Source of the DNA: an uncultured Prevotellaceae bacterium
GTDB taxonomy: Bacteria; Bacteroidota; Bacteroidia; Bacteroidales; Bacteroidaceae
Length of the DNA stretch: 64,000 nucleotides
Direction: 5' to 3'
Assembly (NCBI GenBank): GCA_900319225.1
Contig: ONNV01000004.1
Location: 62,001 to 126,000 of the forward strand
Of the stretch, positions 38,803-46,448 are shown piece by piece (the first letter of the stretch is position 1; each line of letters starts with the position of its first letter). The translations under genes and the position numbers were made by a program. The notes below the pieces were generated by a model that did not search any database, was not told where the DNA came from, and was given only the letters and a program-made list of their open reading frames with translations.

Positions 38803-39657
38803 CTAGGTGGTGAGGGTGGAGAACTTGCCGGTGACGGTTTCGGAGTAGGTGACGGAGATTGGGATGTGCGGAGCGGCTGCGTAATTGAGCTCGGCAAAGA
38901 GTCCGTCAGCTCCTTTCTGGATGGCCCTGATCTTGCGCAGGTTTACATAATACGAGCGGTGGCAGCGTACTATGTTGTTGGATTCACAGATCTGTTCTAT
39001 GGAGCGCATTGAACTGCGAAGAGGGAATCTTACCAGTTTGTCATTGTTGAGGTAGCAGATGTTGACATAGTTGTCGGCAGCTTCAACGTAGAGGATGGCA
39101 TTTGCCGTTACGGCCAGCTTGAGCGCTTTCTTTTCATCCAGGAAGGGCAGGGTGCTGTCCTCACGACCTATCTGTCCCGATGCATATTTCTCAATTGTAA
39201 CGCGGTTCTTGGCCAGCAGCATCTCACGATCCTTTATCTCAGACCACAATGCCGTTATTACATACGGAAACAGCAGGATGGTGAATGTAATCAGGAACAT
39301 CTTGGGCACCAGATCCATGTAGGCCATCGTGCGTTTGTCCATAAGCCATACAAACAGGGCGCAGAACATTGTTATGGCTAGTCCCTCCATGAGCTCCCAT
39401 ATCACAAAGCCGGTATATGTAAGCTGGCGTTTGCTGCGTGCCAGCAGCATGATAAGACGGCTTATAAGTACTACTACCAGCTCTATCGATGCCATGATGG
39501 CAGCCCTGAATGCCAGCTGGTTCTGAGTCACCTGCATGAATGTATCCAGGTGGAAAGGCTTGGCTCCAACCAGGAAAAAGAATGCGTACATGGGTATGAG
39601 CAATATGTAGATGGCCAGTATATTGCCCTTGAAATATGAATCCGGAATCTTGTGCAT
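38803..39657 (-). CDS. LytTR-type DNA-binding protein with N-terminal membrane domain
   Basis: 284 aa. The first 150 residues contain about four hydrophobic helices (ILAIYILLIPMYAFFFLVG and others); a short helical linker leads to a C-terminal LytTR domain (about 185-280) with ILYVEAADNYVNICY and IVRCHRSYYVNLRKIRAI. There is no receiver domain, so it probably senses a membrane or small-molecule signal directly, as in other Bacteroidetes membrane-LytTR proteins. It is not paired with a histidine kinase. Target genes are unknown; four TTTTCACC-like repeats in its upstream region are candidate binding sites. Confidence 0.82.
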   Translation of the reverse strand: MHKIPDSYFKGNILAIYILLIPMYAFFFLVGAKPFHLDTFMQVTQNQLAFRAAIMASIELVVVLISRLIMLLARSKRQLTYTGFVIWELMEGLAITMFCALFVWLMDKRTMAYMDLVPKMFLITFTILLFPYVITALWSEIKDREMLLAKNRVTIEKYASGQIGREDSTLPFLDEKKALKLAVTANAILYVEAADNYVNICYLNNDKLVRFPLRSSMRSIEQICESNNIVRCHRSYYVNLRKIRAIQKGADGLFAELNYAAAPHIPISVTYSETVTGKFSTLTT

Positions 39658-39683
39658 AAGGGTTGTTTTTGAGGTTCCAAGTG

Positions 39684-39848
39684 CAAATATAGGGGTAAAA
39701 TTTCATCCCTGATGCTGCGTGGTGAAATTATTTTCACTTCATTTTCACCCTCATATTCCCGATTAAACCCCTAAATATCCCATTTAGTCACTTGATACCC
39801 CTGTGCATCCCTTTTATTTTCACCCATCACATGTGCGTTGTAATTTTG
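39684..39848. promoter_or_regulatory. Divergent promoter region with repeated TTTTCACC-like motifs
   Basis: Minus-strand -7 box TATATTTG at 39684-39691 (LytTR gene) and plus-strand TAATTTTG at 39841-39848 (next gene). TTTCATCCC (39701), TTTTCACTTC (39731), TTTTCACCC (39742) and TTTTCACCC (39817) are direct repeats, and GGTGAAA (39721) with TTTTCACC (39742) also forms an inverted pair. Confidence 0.45.
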
Positions 39849-39882
39849 TGGCGAAAACAATAGCAAACTAAACAATTAAGAT

Positions 39883-40278
39883 ATGACAACAATCTGTTCA
39901 TTTGACTGCAACCAGTCAGCGCTTAAGTCACTGATAGGTGATGTTAAGCCGATGGCTCCTGTTGATGGTACCTGGATGAAGGTTTCTGCCAGAGTATTTG
40001 AGGATCAGGTGCGCAAGCTTGCGTACGGTCTTATGGTAAAGGATTACCGTCGCGGTGAGACTATAGTATTTACCGGCTGCACTGATGACATGAAGATGTT
40101 CATCAAGACTGCCTGCAACCTGGCTCACCTTAATGCAGAGTTCTCTGCAGAGACTGACGGTAAGAATATACTCCCCGTAACAGAGGTTGAGTACCTTATG
40201 TCTATAGGTGGTACCTGGTCAAGAAAGTACAAGGCATCTGTTGACCGTACCATTGCCCGTCTTATCCTGGGCTGCTGA
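39883..40278 (+). CDS. Small protein resembling the N-terminal part of an AMP-forming acyl-CoA synthetase
   Basis: 131 aa. Residues about 30-90 (WMKVSARVFEDQVRKLAYGL then RRGETIVFTGCTDDMKMFIK) follow the start of the adenylate-forming ligase fold: the 'eval-aligned' helix, xGxxxGD-like turn (here YRRGETIVF) and the next helix ACNLAHLNAEF. The ATP-binding P-loop, adenylation motifs and C-terminal domain are absent, so it cannot be a working ligase. It may be a remnant or a small protein that has taken a new role. It has its own -7 box and a normal start. Its stop is 5 bp from the convergent BtuF-like gene. The match is my reading and needs a profile search. Confidence 0.5.
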   Translation: MTTICSFDCNQSALKSLIGDVKPMAPVDGTWMKVSARVFEDQVRKLAYGLMVKDYRRGETIVFTGCTDDMKMFIKTACNLAHLNAEFSAETDGKNILPVTEVEYLMSIGGTWSRKYKASVDRTIARLILGC

Positions 40279-40283
40279 TATTC

Positions 40284-41390
40284 TTATTCAGCCAGCGGCT
40301 GATAGAACAGGTGCGGGTAGCTCATCTCCGGGTGAAAAATCTGGATAAACTCACCCAGCAGCATCTCCGGATGGAATGAAGTGAGCTCAAAATAAGGTAC
40401 GTCATTCACGTTGCAAACCCAGATATTGCGTTCCTTAAACGGCTTGAATGATGCATATGACCTGAAGTCTGATTCAAGCAGGCTGTAGGTAAGAGGTACG
40501 GAACTGCTGTTCTTGAGCAGCCATACATCGGCATCCTGAGCCTTATCAAATACGGTCTCGAATGACAGCGGCACAGAGCCGCTGTTTTCATTATCCCCAA
40601 ACAGGTACTCTGCTCCGGCATCGGCTATCATGCGGCCGATGGTGCTGCCGCCTCCTGCCACGTACCAGGCCGATCCGCTGCGTGTATCCAGCATCACCTT
40701 GGGGCGTGAAACCGTTCCGGATGCTGTCTCCTTAAGATTATTGTAGTCACTGCTTACCTTATTGAACAAAGAGTCGGCTGTGCGGTCAGCTCCGAACAGG
40801 CGTCCGTAGAACCGTATCCACTCGGCGCGGGCCAGAGGTGACGTCTCCATATAATCGGCACACTCCAGCAGCGGAATGCCTAGTTTCTCCAACTGGCCGT
40901 AACCGGTCTGCTCAAACGGTGACACCATTATGGCATCGGGGTGCAATTCCATAATTTTCTCAACCGTGGGATACATGCTGTTGCCGCAGTCTGCTATGGT
41001 GCCGTCGGCCAGGCGGGCGCGGATAAGGGTATCGGATATGTATTCCGGCTCGCAGACACCTGCAATGCAGTCCTCGACTCCCAACTCAACCATCAGGTGG
41101 GCCAGGCTGTTGGTCATGACAACCACCCGCTTGAGGGGTACCTGTACCGTGTTTTCGTTACGGTTGAACCTGTAATCGGTAGCAACTGAATCCGTGAATG
41201 TATATGTGTGCAGCAGGGTGCCCTTTTTCCAGGGGTTGGCTATCTTGACGAAATAGCTGTGGGCTGTCTCACGCACCGATATGTGGCTGGCAAGCTGCAT
41301 GATTCCGCCTTCTGACTGGAACCGGTTGCCGGCATTACAAGCTGTGAGCAGTACCGCTGTCAATAATATTGTTATGCTGCTGTTTTTCAT
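40284..41390 (-). CDS. btuF: BtuF-like corrinoid ABC-transporter substrate-binding lipoprotein
   Basis: 368 aa. Lipoprotein signal with lipobox LLTACNAG, Cys at about 18. The two-lobed class III binding fold is visible: KRVVVMTNSLAHLMVELG, AGVCEPEYI, then LHPDAIMVSPFEQTGY and later MLDTRSGSAWYVAGGGST. It is the last gene of the operon behind the cobalamin riboswitch and 3 bp after the BtuG-like gene, which supports cobalamin or other corrinoid as ligand. Its partner permease and ATPase are not in this operon. Confidence 0.8.
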   Translation of the reverse strand: MKNSSITILLTAVLLTACNAGNRFQSEGGIMQLASHISVRETAHSYFVKIANPWKKGTLLHTYTFTDSVATDYRFNRNENTVQVPLKRVVVMTNSLAHLMVELGVEDCIAGVCEPEYISDTLIRARLADGTIADCGNSMYPTVEKIMELHPDAIMVSPFEQTGYGQLEKLGIPLLECADYMETSPLARAEWIRFYGRLFGADRTADSLFNKVSSDYNNLKETASGTVSRPKVMLDTRSGSAWYVAGGGSTIGRMIADAGAEYLFGDNENSGSVPLSFETVFDKAQDADVWLLKNSSSVPLTYSLLESDFRSYASFKPFKERNIWVCNVNDVPYFELTSFHPEMLLGEFIQIFHPEMSYPHLFYQPLAE

Positions 41391-41393
41391 CTT

Positions 41394-43307
41394 TTACTGG
41401 TTTATGTTGTAGATGGCTGTTATCTCTGTTGAAAGTTCTCCGGTCTCACTGTTGCATCCTATCACTCCGTTCTGGACCTTTATGAAATCAATGCTTTCCA
41501 GGTTGGCCGGACTGCCATCCTCCTTTACGACCCAGCTTATGTCAAAGGCTGAGTTCGTGTCTGAGTTTGGCAGATTGTCGGCGTAACCGTACCCGAATGA
41601 TTTCATTACCCACATTCCGTCCTGATATGTCTGATTGTCAGGCAACAGCGTGGCTGTGAATGTGACGGAGTCCTGATCATACCACTGCGGATAATAGGGC
41701 TGCTTGTGGGCGTTGTTGCGTGTTATGCTACCTGTGCGGCCGTCTGATCCGTGCCACTCTATGTCGTCATCATCTGATTCCGGCTTCAGATAGGTGATTG
41801 TATATCCGGGTGTGGATCTGTTCTCTTTCTGCTCGGAGCCCCATATCTCATACCACGGGTCATTGGGCAGACCGTCATGGTTTGCATCGGAACTTACCCA
41901 GACTACGCCGGGCTCAGCATTGCCGGTGAATGCATTTCCGTCAATACGGAAATCGGGACCGGAATAGTTCATGACAGGTTGGTCAAAACCTACAGTGATG
42001 TAGCCTCCGAATCCTCCCAAGGTAATCATGCCGTTTCCTGTCAGGGCTTCAAGGCATTTCTGTGCCATGGTGATGCTGTCATCGGATTCACTGAATTGCG
42101 GTATCGTGTTTATGAACTGTCCCGGCGCAGGGCAATAGCTGAATACCTTGCTTATAGGGGTGCGGTTCTCAATTATGGTGCCGGCATCGGCAGGCTGCAC
42201 TTGGGATGTGGAGAACTGTATGGTGTTGGGGTTGATTCCTATACCAGTAGCCATACGGTATCTCAGTTTGCCTTCAGGATTAAAGCAGTACAATGAGCCG
42301 GGAGTGGTGTAATTGGCTGCGTCGCAGATATATACGTATCGGGTTATGGGGTCAACCTTAATGCTGTAGGGGCACTCTATATGTGTGCCGTCTGTTATGA
42401 AAGAGGATTGTATTATCTGTCCTGTGCGGGTGTCCATTACCTGGATGGTATCGCTGCCGTAGCGGTAAAGCCATGCCTTGTCGGCTACGATATCCATATT
42501 CAGGACAGGGATATTGTATGTATCGGTAAGCAGATCGGTCGTTACGTCAATCCTGTGCAGGCGGCAGTCATAATCATCGGTCCCGTAGTCATAAATGCCG
42601 CGTGACACTACAAATACGCTTGTGCCGTCGGTGCAGATGGTTCCGGGATTGTTGCGTACGGTGATGCGGGTCTTCTCGGTGAAAGAGGCTATATCTATTA
42701 CTGATACGGTGCTGTCGGGATCTGAAGGATCCAGGCCTCCTGAATTTGAGACGTACAGTTTGCCGCCGGCACAGCATATGCCGTCCGGATTACGTCCTAC
42801 AGTGACGGTGGCATCGGCCTCCATGGTCTGCGTGCTTATACGGGTTACGGTTCCGTCAAAACAGCAGACATAGAGATAATCTCCATATGCGGTGATGTAA
42901 CGCGGCTGTGAAGCCTTTCCGTCATGGCTCAGTTTTATCTGTTTGAGTGAGCGGCATGTCGATGCATCCAGGATCTCTATGGTGCTGGATTCTGATACAA
43001 CTATGTAGAGGCGGTCACCGTAGAGCAGCATATCATTGGCGGTATCGCCCAGGCGGCGTCTGTTGGCTTTCTCAAAGCAGTCATATGACGTGCCGTTGGG
43101 TCCGGCCCAGGAGTAGGGGAGGCCGGTGGAGTAGTCAATCCATGCCAGGGCGCTGTTGTTCTGGTTGAAAAGGCCCTCGGACAACACGTATATTCCGGTG
43201 TTGACTCCGTCTGGAACTGCACGGGTGGCATCCAACAGGATCGGCTCCGGATCACAGGACCATGCAATCAGGGCAATTGCGGCTATATGTAACGGAAATC
43301 TTTTCAT
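41394..43307 (-). CDS. btuG: BtuG-like beta-propeller surface lipoprotein with C-terminal extra domain
   Basis: 637 aa. Lipoprotein signal ending IAWSCDPEP, Cys near 19. Residues about 30-365 form a seven-bladed YncE/DUF5074-type propeller (GIYVLSEGLFNQNNSALAW, GDRLYIVVSESSTIEILD, VYVCCFDGTVTRIS-like blades). Residues about 370-637 are a further beta-rich domain with VVWVSSDANHDGLPNDPWYE and GYADNLPNSDTNSAFDISW, also seen in Bacteroidetes cell-surface proteins. BtuG proteins of Bacteroides bind B12 on the cell surface with very high affinity and cap BtuB; the position between btuB and btuF under the riboswitch makes this assignment good. It overlaps the btuB gene by 4 bp. Confidence 0.8.
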   Translation of the reverse strand: MKRFPLHIAAIALIAWSCDPEPILLDATRAVPDGVNTGIYVLSEGLFNQNNSALAWIDYSTGLPYSWAGPNGTSYDCFEKANRRRLGDTANDMLLYGDRLYIVVSESSTIEILDASTCRSLKQIKLSHDGKASQPRYITAYGDYLYVCCFDGTVTRISTQTMEADATVTVGRNPDGICCAGGKLYVSNSGGLDPSDPDSTVSVIDIASFTEKTRITVRNNPGTICTDGTSVFVVSRGIYDYGTDDYDCRLHRIDVTTDLLTDTYNIPVLNMDIVADKAWLYRYGSDTIQVMDTRTGQIIQSSFITDGTHIECPYSIKVDPITRYVYICDAANYTTPGSLYCFNPEGKLRYRMATGIGINPNTIQFSTSQVQPADAGTIIENRTPISKVFSYCPAPGQFINTIPQFSESDDSITMAQKCLEALTGNGMITLGGFGGYITVGFDQPVMNYSGPDFRIDGNAFTGNAEPGVVWVSSDANHDGLPNDPWYEIWGSEQKENRSTPGYTITYLKPESDDDDIEWHGSDGRTGSITRNNAHKQPYYPQWYDQDSVTFTATLLPDNQTYQDGMWVMKSFGYGYADNLPNSDTNSAFDISWVVKEDGSPANLESIDFIKVQNGVIGCNSETGELSTEITAIYNINQ

Positions 43308-45295
43308 AATTCTATTCTTGCCGTTATACGTAACTGCCTTCCGGGCATGGGATAATTGTGAACGAACTCATACCGGTAATCCGTGAGGTTGATGCATTCA
43401 GCCCTTAGTGTTGCCGTGAAACGGTCAAACTCAAATTCACGCCAGGCTGAGCAACCTATCTCATAATAGTGCGTCATCCGGAATTCCGGGCCGTTATATC
43501 CGTTGCTGTAAAACTCTCCGCTGTAGATGATATTGCAGCTTACGTTTACTATGGAGGTCTCAATCCATGCCACGGCCGATGCGGAGTGGCGTGGGGTGTA
43601 TGCTATCTGGTGATTCCAAACGGAACTGCCGCTGTCAGACTTGTCCATGGCGCGCTGATAGGTGTATGATACCCTTGCGGCCGGCCTGATGAGTCCTGCG
43701 GTGCGGCTTATGTCCAATCCGGTCTCGATGCCGTGGGTGAGTACCCGTCCCAGATTGACCATCTTCCATTTTACGGTGTTGCCGTCGGGGACAGCCATGA
43801 TGCGGTCCTTGACGTCGCTGTTGTAGATATCGGCATAGAAGGAGTAATGCAGAGTGCCGCATTGGTTATCAAGGGTAATTCCTGCCGATGTTACGGTTGC
43901 CTGCTCGGGGCGCAGGTCACGGCGCCCGATCTGCTCAAAATAGAGGTCGTTGAATGTGGGCAGACGGAATGTATTGGAAAGTGAGGCTCTGATATGCAGA
44001 CCGGCAGATGGCCATGCCAGCCAGTTAAGGCCTACTGTGGGTGAGAGATGATTGTAACTATCGGCTGCCTTGCGGAGTTTTGTCTTCTCCTTGGTGATTA
44101 CATGATTGAGACGGCCGGTGACCGTGAGGCGGTTTGATGCATATTTGATAGCTGCGGTGCTGTTAAGGGTTATGCGGGTGGGGGCAGCCATCTGCGCTCC
44201 GTTCCCGTCCAGACCGGACAGACGTCCGTCAATGCCGGCTGATGCCGATATCCTCTCCCTGATGCGGTATAGAACCACGCCCGACAGATACCCCTCCTGT
44301 TCTGTGTAGCGGTTGTCGGTCTTGCCCTGGATGGTGTTGGCGTCAGGATCCAGATAGCGTGTGTGGGTTATTCCGTATTTGGCGTTTATGCGCAGGGTCA
44401 ACCTGTCCGTTACGTTCTGTGAAAGGGTTGACTGTATGAAACCGTTGCGGTTCCACAGACGTTCGCGCGCGGGCGTGTCATTGTAATATATGTTGGCCGG
44501 CAGTCCCTGTTCTGACTGGAACCAGTATGCACGTGTGGTCAGGGTGGTGTTGTCTGACAAATCACTGAACAGGGCAGCCTCCAGACGCAGCCGCTGTATA
44601 TCGGAGTTGTCCCTGGTCATATGGCGTGAACCGGCACCCTCCTGTATGTAAGGGTAGTCACCTCTGGACTTGAGCCATTCGGCCTGCAGGGATATGGTGT
44701 TGGCTTGATTTGCCCTGAAATCAGAACCGCCCAGTACTGACCAGGTGCCAAAACTGCCGTGTTTTGCCTCACCCCAACTGTGCGCCTTTGCGGTGCCTAA
44801 CTGCGGGCGTGAAGCGTTCAGTGTTATTACTGCCGCCTGGGCTGAAAGTGATGCCGGCTGCAGCAGGTCGTTGTCCGGACCGCTTACCATACGTATGGAC
44901 CGGGCTTGTGATGCCGAGAACTTACCCAGGTCTATCTGGCCTGTCTGGTTGTCGGTTATGATGATGCCGTCATACGCGACCGCGGTGTGCTGTGCCCCCA
45001 GACCGCGTACGGATACGGTCTTGAGTCCGCCTATACCGCCGTAATCCTTGACTGTGGCACCGCTGAAGTATTTGATTACGTCCGATATCTGCAGGCTGCC
45101 GGCTGCTTGCATCAAGGTGGCATCGGCCTGTTTGCTGGTGGCTACGGAACGTGTGTCCTGCGTGCGGTCACCTGTTACCGTGACCTGCGGAATGGATTTG
45201 GCTTGGGTAGAGTCAGTAAAAATCTGACCCTGCGCCTCAAGGGAGAGACACAGGGTGCAGATTATTATCAAACAGTGTTTTATGCCAAATGACAT
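43304..45295 (-). CDS. btuB: BtuB-like TonB-dependent corrinoid receptor
   Basis: I chose ATG 45295 (MSFGIKHCLIIICTLCLS), which gives 663 aa with a signal peptide and a TAATG overlap with the upstream stop. The plug domain has SLQISDVIKYFSGATVKDYGG and VSVRGLGAQHTAVAYDGI; the remaining 500 residues are a 22-strand barrel ending in aromatic GRQLRITARIEL. It lacks the N-terminal carboxypeptidase-like domain of SusC-type receptors and resembles BtuB. It imports corrinoids across the outer membrane using TonB energy and is placed directly under the cobalamin riboswitch operon. Confidence 0.87.
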   Translation of the reverse strand: MSFGIKHCLIIICTLCLSLEAQGQIFTDSTQAKSIPQVTVTGDRTQDTRSVATSKQADATLMQAAGSLQISDVIKYFSGATVKDYGGIGGLKTVSVRGLGAQHTAVAYDGIIITDNQTGQIDLGKFSASQARSIRMVSGPDNDLLQPASLSAQAAVITLNASRPQLGTAKAHSWGEAKHGSFGTWSVLGGSDFRANQANTISLQAEWLKSRGDYPYIQEGAGSRHMTRDNSDIQRLRLEAALFSDLSDNTTLTTRAYWFQSEQGLPANIYYNDTPARERLWNRNGFIQSTLSQNVTDRLTLRINAKYGITHTRYLDPDANTIQGKTDNRYTEQEGYLSGVVLYRIRERISASAGIDGRLSGLDGNGAQMAAPTRITLNSTAAIKYASNRLTVTGRLNHVITKEKTKLRKAADSYNHLSPTVGLNWLAWPSAGLHIRASLSNTFRLPTFNDLYFEQIGRRDLRPEQATVTSAGITLDNQCGTLHYSFYADIYNSDVKDRIMAVPDGNTVKWKMVNLGRVLTHGIETGLDISRTAGLIRPAARVSYTYQRAMDKSDSGSSVWNHQIAYTPRHSASAVAWIETSIVNVSCNIIYSGEFYSNGYNGPEFRMTHYYEIGCSAWREFEFDRFTATLRAECINLTDYRYEFVHNYPMPGRQLRITARIEL

Positions 45296-46113
45296 TATTC
45301 TCTGGTGTGCTCTACAACTTTGAGCTGGTCTATGCAGAAGTATGCAGGAGTGTTCATACCCCAATCACCGGTATCAGTTGATGAAACTGAGAAACCTATG
45401 CTGGTAACGTAGCCAAGTTCACTCAGGTCAACCTTCTTCCAAGTGTTGAGAATATCCATTCCATCAGCAAGGCTGATCTCTATACTACCTGTTGGCTGAC
45501 CGTTACTGTATCCGGTTATGGTCAGGATGAACTCATCATCATCTGTCCACTGCTTTACAAGCGGGCTCTGGTTTCCGTCATTCTGGTCCTTGATGGCAAG
45601 ATATGCGTACGTTGCGTTAGTTACGTAGATCTCCTTGGCCAGGAATGACTTTCCTTCAACGAATGAAATCTCTGAGGGAGTTGTATTCCACGCACCTGAA
45701 TTGGATATCAGATATGTGTTTGTGCTGACACCCTTCTTTGTTATTGCTGAGAGGTTTGTATAACCCGGTGTGGTTGCGTCAGAGCAGCTGCTGAATGTGA
45801 AACCCTCACCGAATCCGCTTGCTGAGAATGTGTGGTTGATTATGAACGGGGCAATCTCAATGTTGTCCTTGAAATAGTAGCCGACCTTGTTTGTCGTATC
45901 TGTTGCCAGATAATACTGATTGTCCTTAAGGCTCAGTGAAAGAGTGTACGATTTTACATTGTCAACAGTTACTGCGTCGATTGAACTAACTGGAAGGCTG
46001 TGGATGGCTTTTGCGCTTTTATCCTCCTGGGGATCATCCTTGTCCTTGTCACAGGAAACGAACACAAAACCCATTGTGAGGGCCAACAGAGCGAATGAAT
46101 AAAATTTCTTCAT
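45295..46113 (-). CDS. DUF4465 lipoprotein, probable surface corrinoid-binding component
   Basis: 272 aa. Lipoprotein signal GFVFVSCDKD, Cys near residue 21. The DUF4465 signature is clear: NHTFSASGFGEGFTFSS, KSFLAKEIYVTNATYAYLA, then LGYVTSIGFSVSSTDTGDWG and MNTPAYFCIDQLKV at the end. It is the first gene after the cobalamin riboswitch and overlaps btuB by one base. Gut Bacteroidetes have a second class of B12-binding surface lipoproteins (BtuH); I believe these are DUF4465-like but cannot confirm it here. A role in capturing corrinoids for BtuB is inferred from the regulation and neighbours. Confidence 0.8.
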   Translation of the reverse strand: MKKFYSFALLALTMGFVFVSCDKDKDDPQEDKSAKAIHSLPVSSIDAVTVDNVKSYTLSLSLKDNQYYLATDTTNKVGYYFKDNIEIAPFIINHTFSASGFGEGFTFSSCSDATTPGYTNLSAITKKGVSTNTYLISNSGAWNTTPSEISFVEGKSFLAKEIYVTNATYAYLAIKDQNDGNQSPLVKQWTDDDEFILTITGYSNGQPTGSIEISLADGMDILNTWKKVDLSELGYVTSIGFSVSSTDTGDWGMNTPAYFCIDQLKVVEHTRE

Positions 46114-46203
46114 AATCTATAAGTTTAAAAAGTTACTGAATCCCGGCAGTAATGCAGGTGAGGCTGTCTAGAGCAGGCCTTACCGGCTTTTTTTATTTTG
46201 TCT

Positions 46204-46372
46204 TGCAGGTCTTCTGACTTACCCCGGTCTGTCCGCCTTCCCACCCCGTGGGGCAGTGGCATTTGCGGTATGGACATCCCTGTTTTGAGGGCTTACAGCA
46301 GCGGGTCTGTTCAGGACTTGCACCTGATTCCCTTTTGATCCTCGGCCCTGAACGGGCATCGGAACAAGACAA
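46204..46372 (-). promoter_or_regulatory. Cobalamin riboswitch
   Basis: Read on the minus strand the element has AAGGGAATCAGGTGCAAGTC, CTGCTGTAAG, the conserved box GCCACTG (plus-strand 46254-46260), GGGAAGGCGG and the 3' end AAGTCAGAAGACCTGC, the standard order of the B12 riboswitch. About 90 nt separate it from the DUF4465 start codon; GCCGG (plus 46186) and CCGGC (plus 46153) there can pair and form an expression platform. It should repress the four-gene uptake operon when adenosyl- or other cobalamins are abundant. Confidence 0.96.
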
Positions 46373-46375
46373 ACG

Positions 46376-46383
46376 CAAAAATA
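46376..46383 (-). promoter_or_regulatory. -7 box of the riboswitch operon
   Basis: TATTTTTG on the minus strand, directly upstream of the riboswitch, matches TAnnTTTG. Confidence 0.55.
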
Positions 46384-46417
46384 TGTATTTTTTTACAATG
46401 TGCTCTTTTCAAAGTAG

Positions 46418-46425
46418 TAATTTTG
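46418..46425 (+). promoter_or_regulatory. -7 box of the cation antiporter gene
   Basis: TAATTTTG, 23 bp before ATG 46449, divergent from the riboswitch promoter. Confidence 0.55.
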
Positions 46426-46448
46426 CATTGTCATACATCAAATGAGTC

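Noticed and set aside
45296-45364. Extended N-terminus of the BtuB-like receptor
   Set aside because: The signal peptide begins at the downstream Met, which overlaps the previous stop codon as TAATG.
46193-46378. A 61-codon minus-strand frame ahead of the DUF4465 gene
   Set aside because: It lies wholly in the cobalamin riboswitch, whose conserved boxes explain the sequence better than coding.
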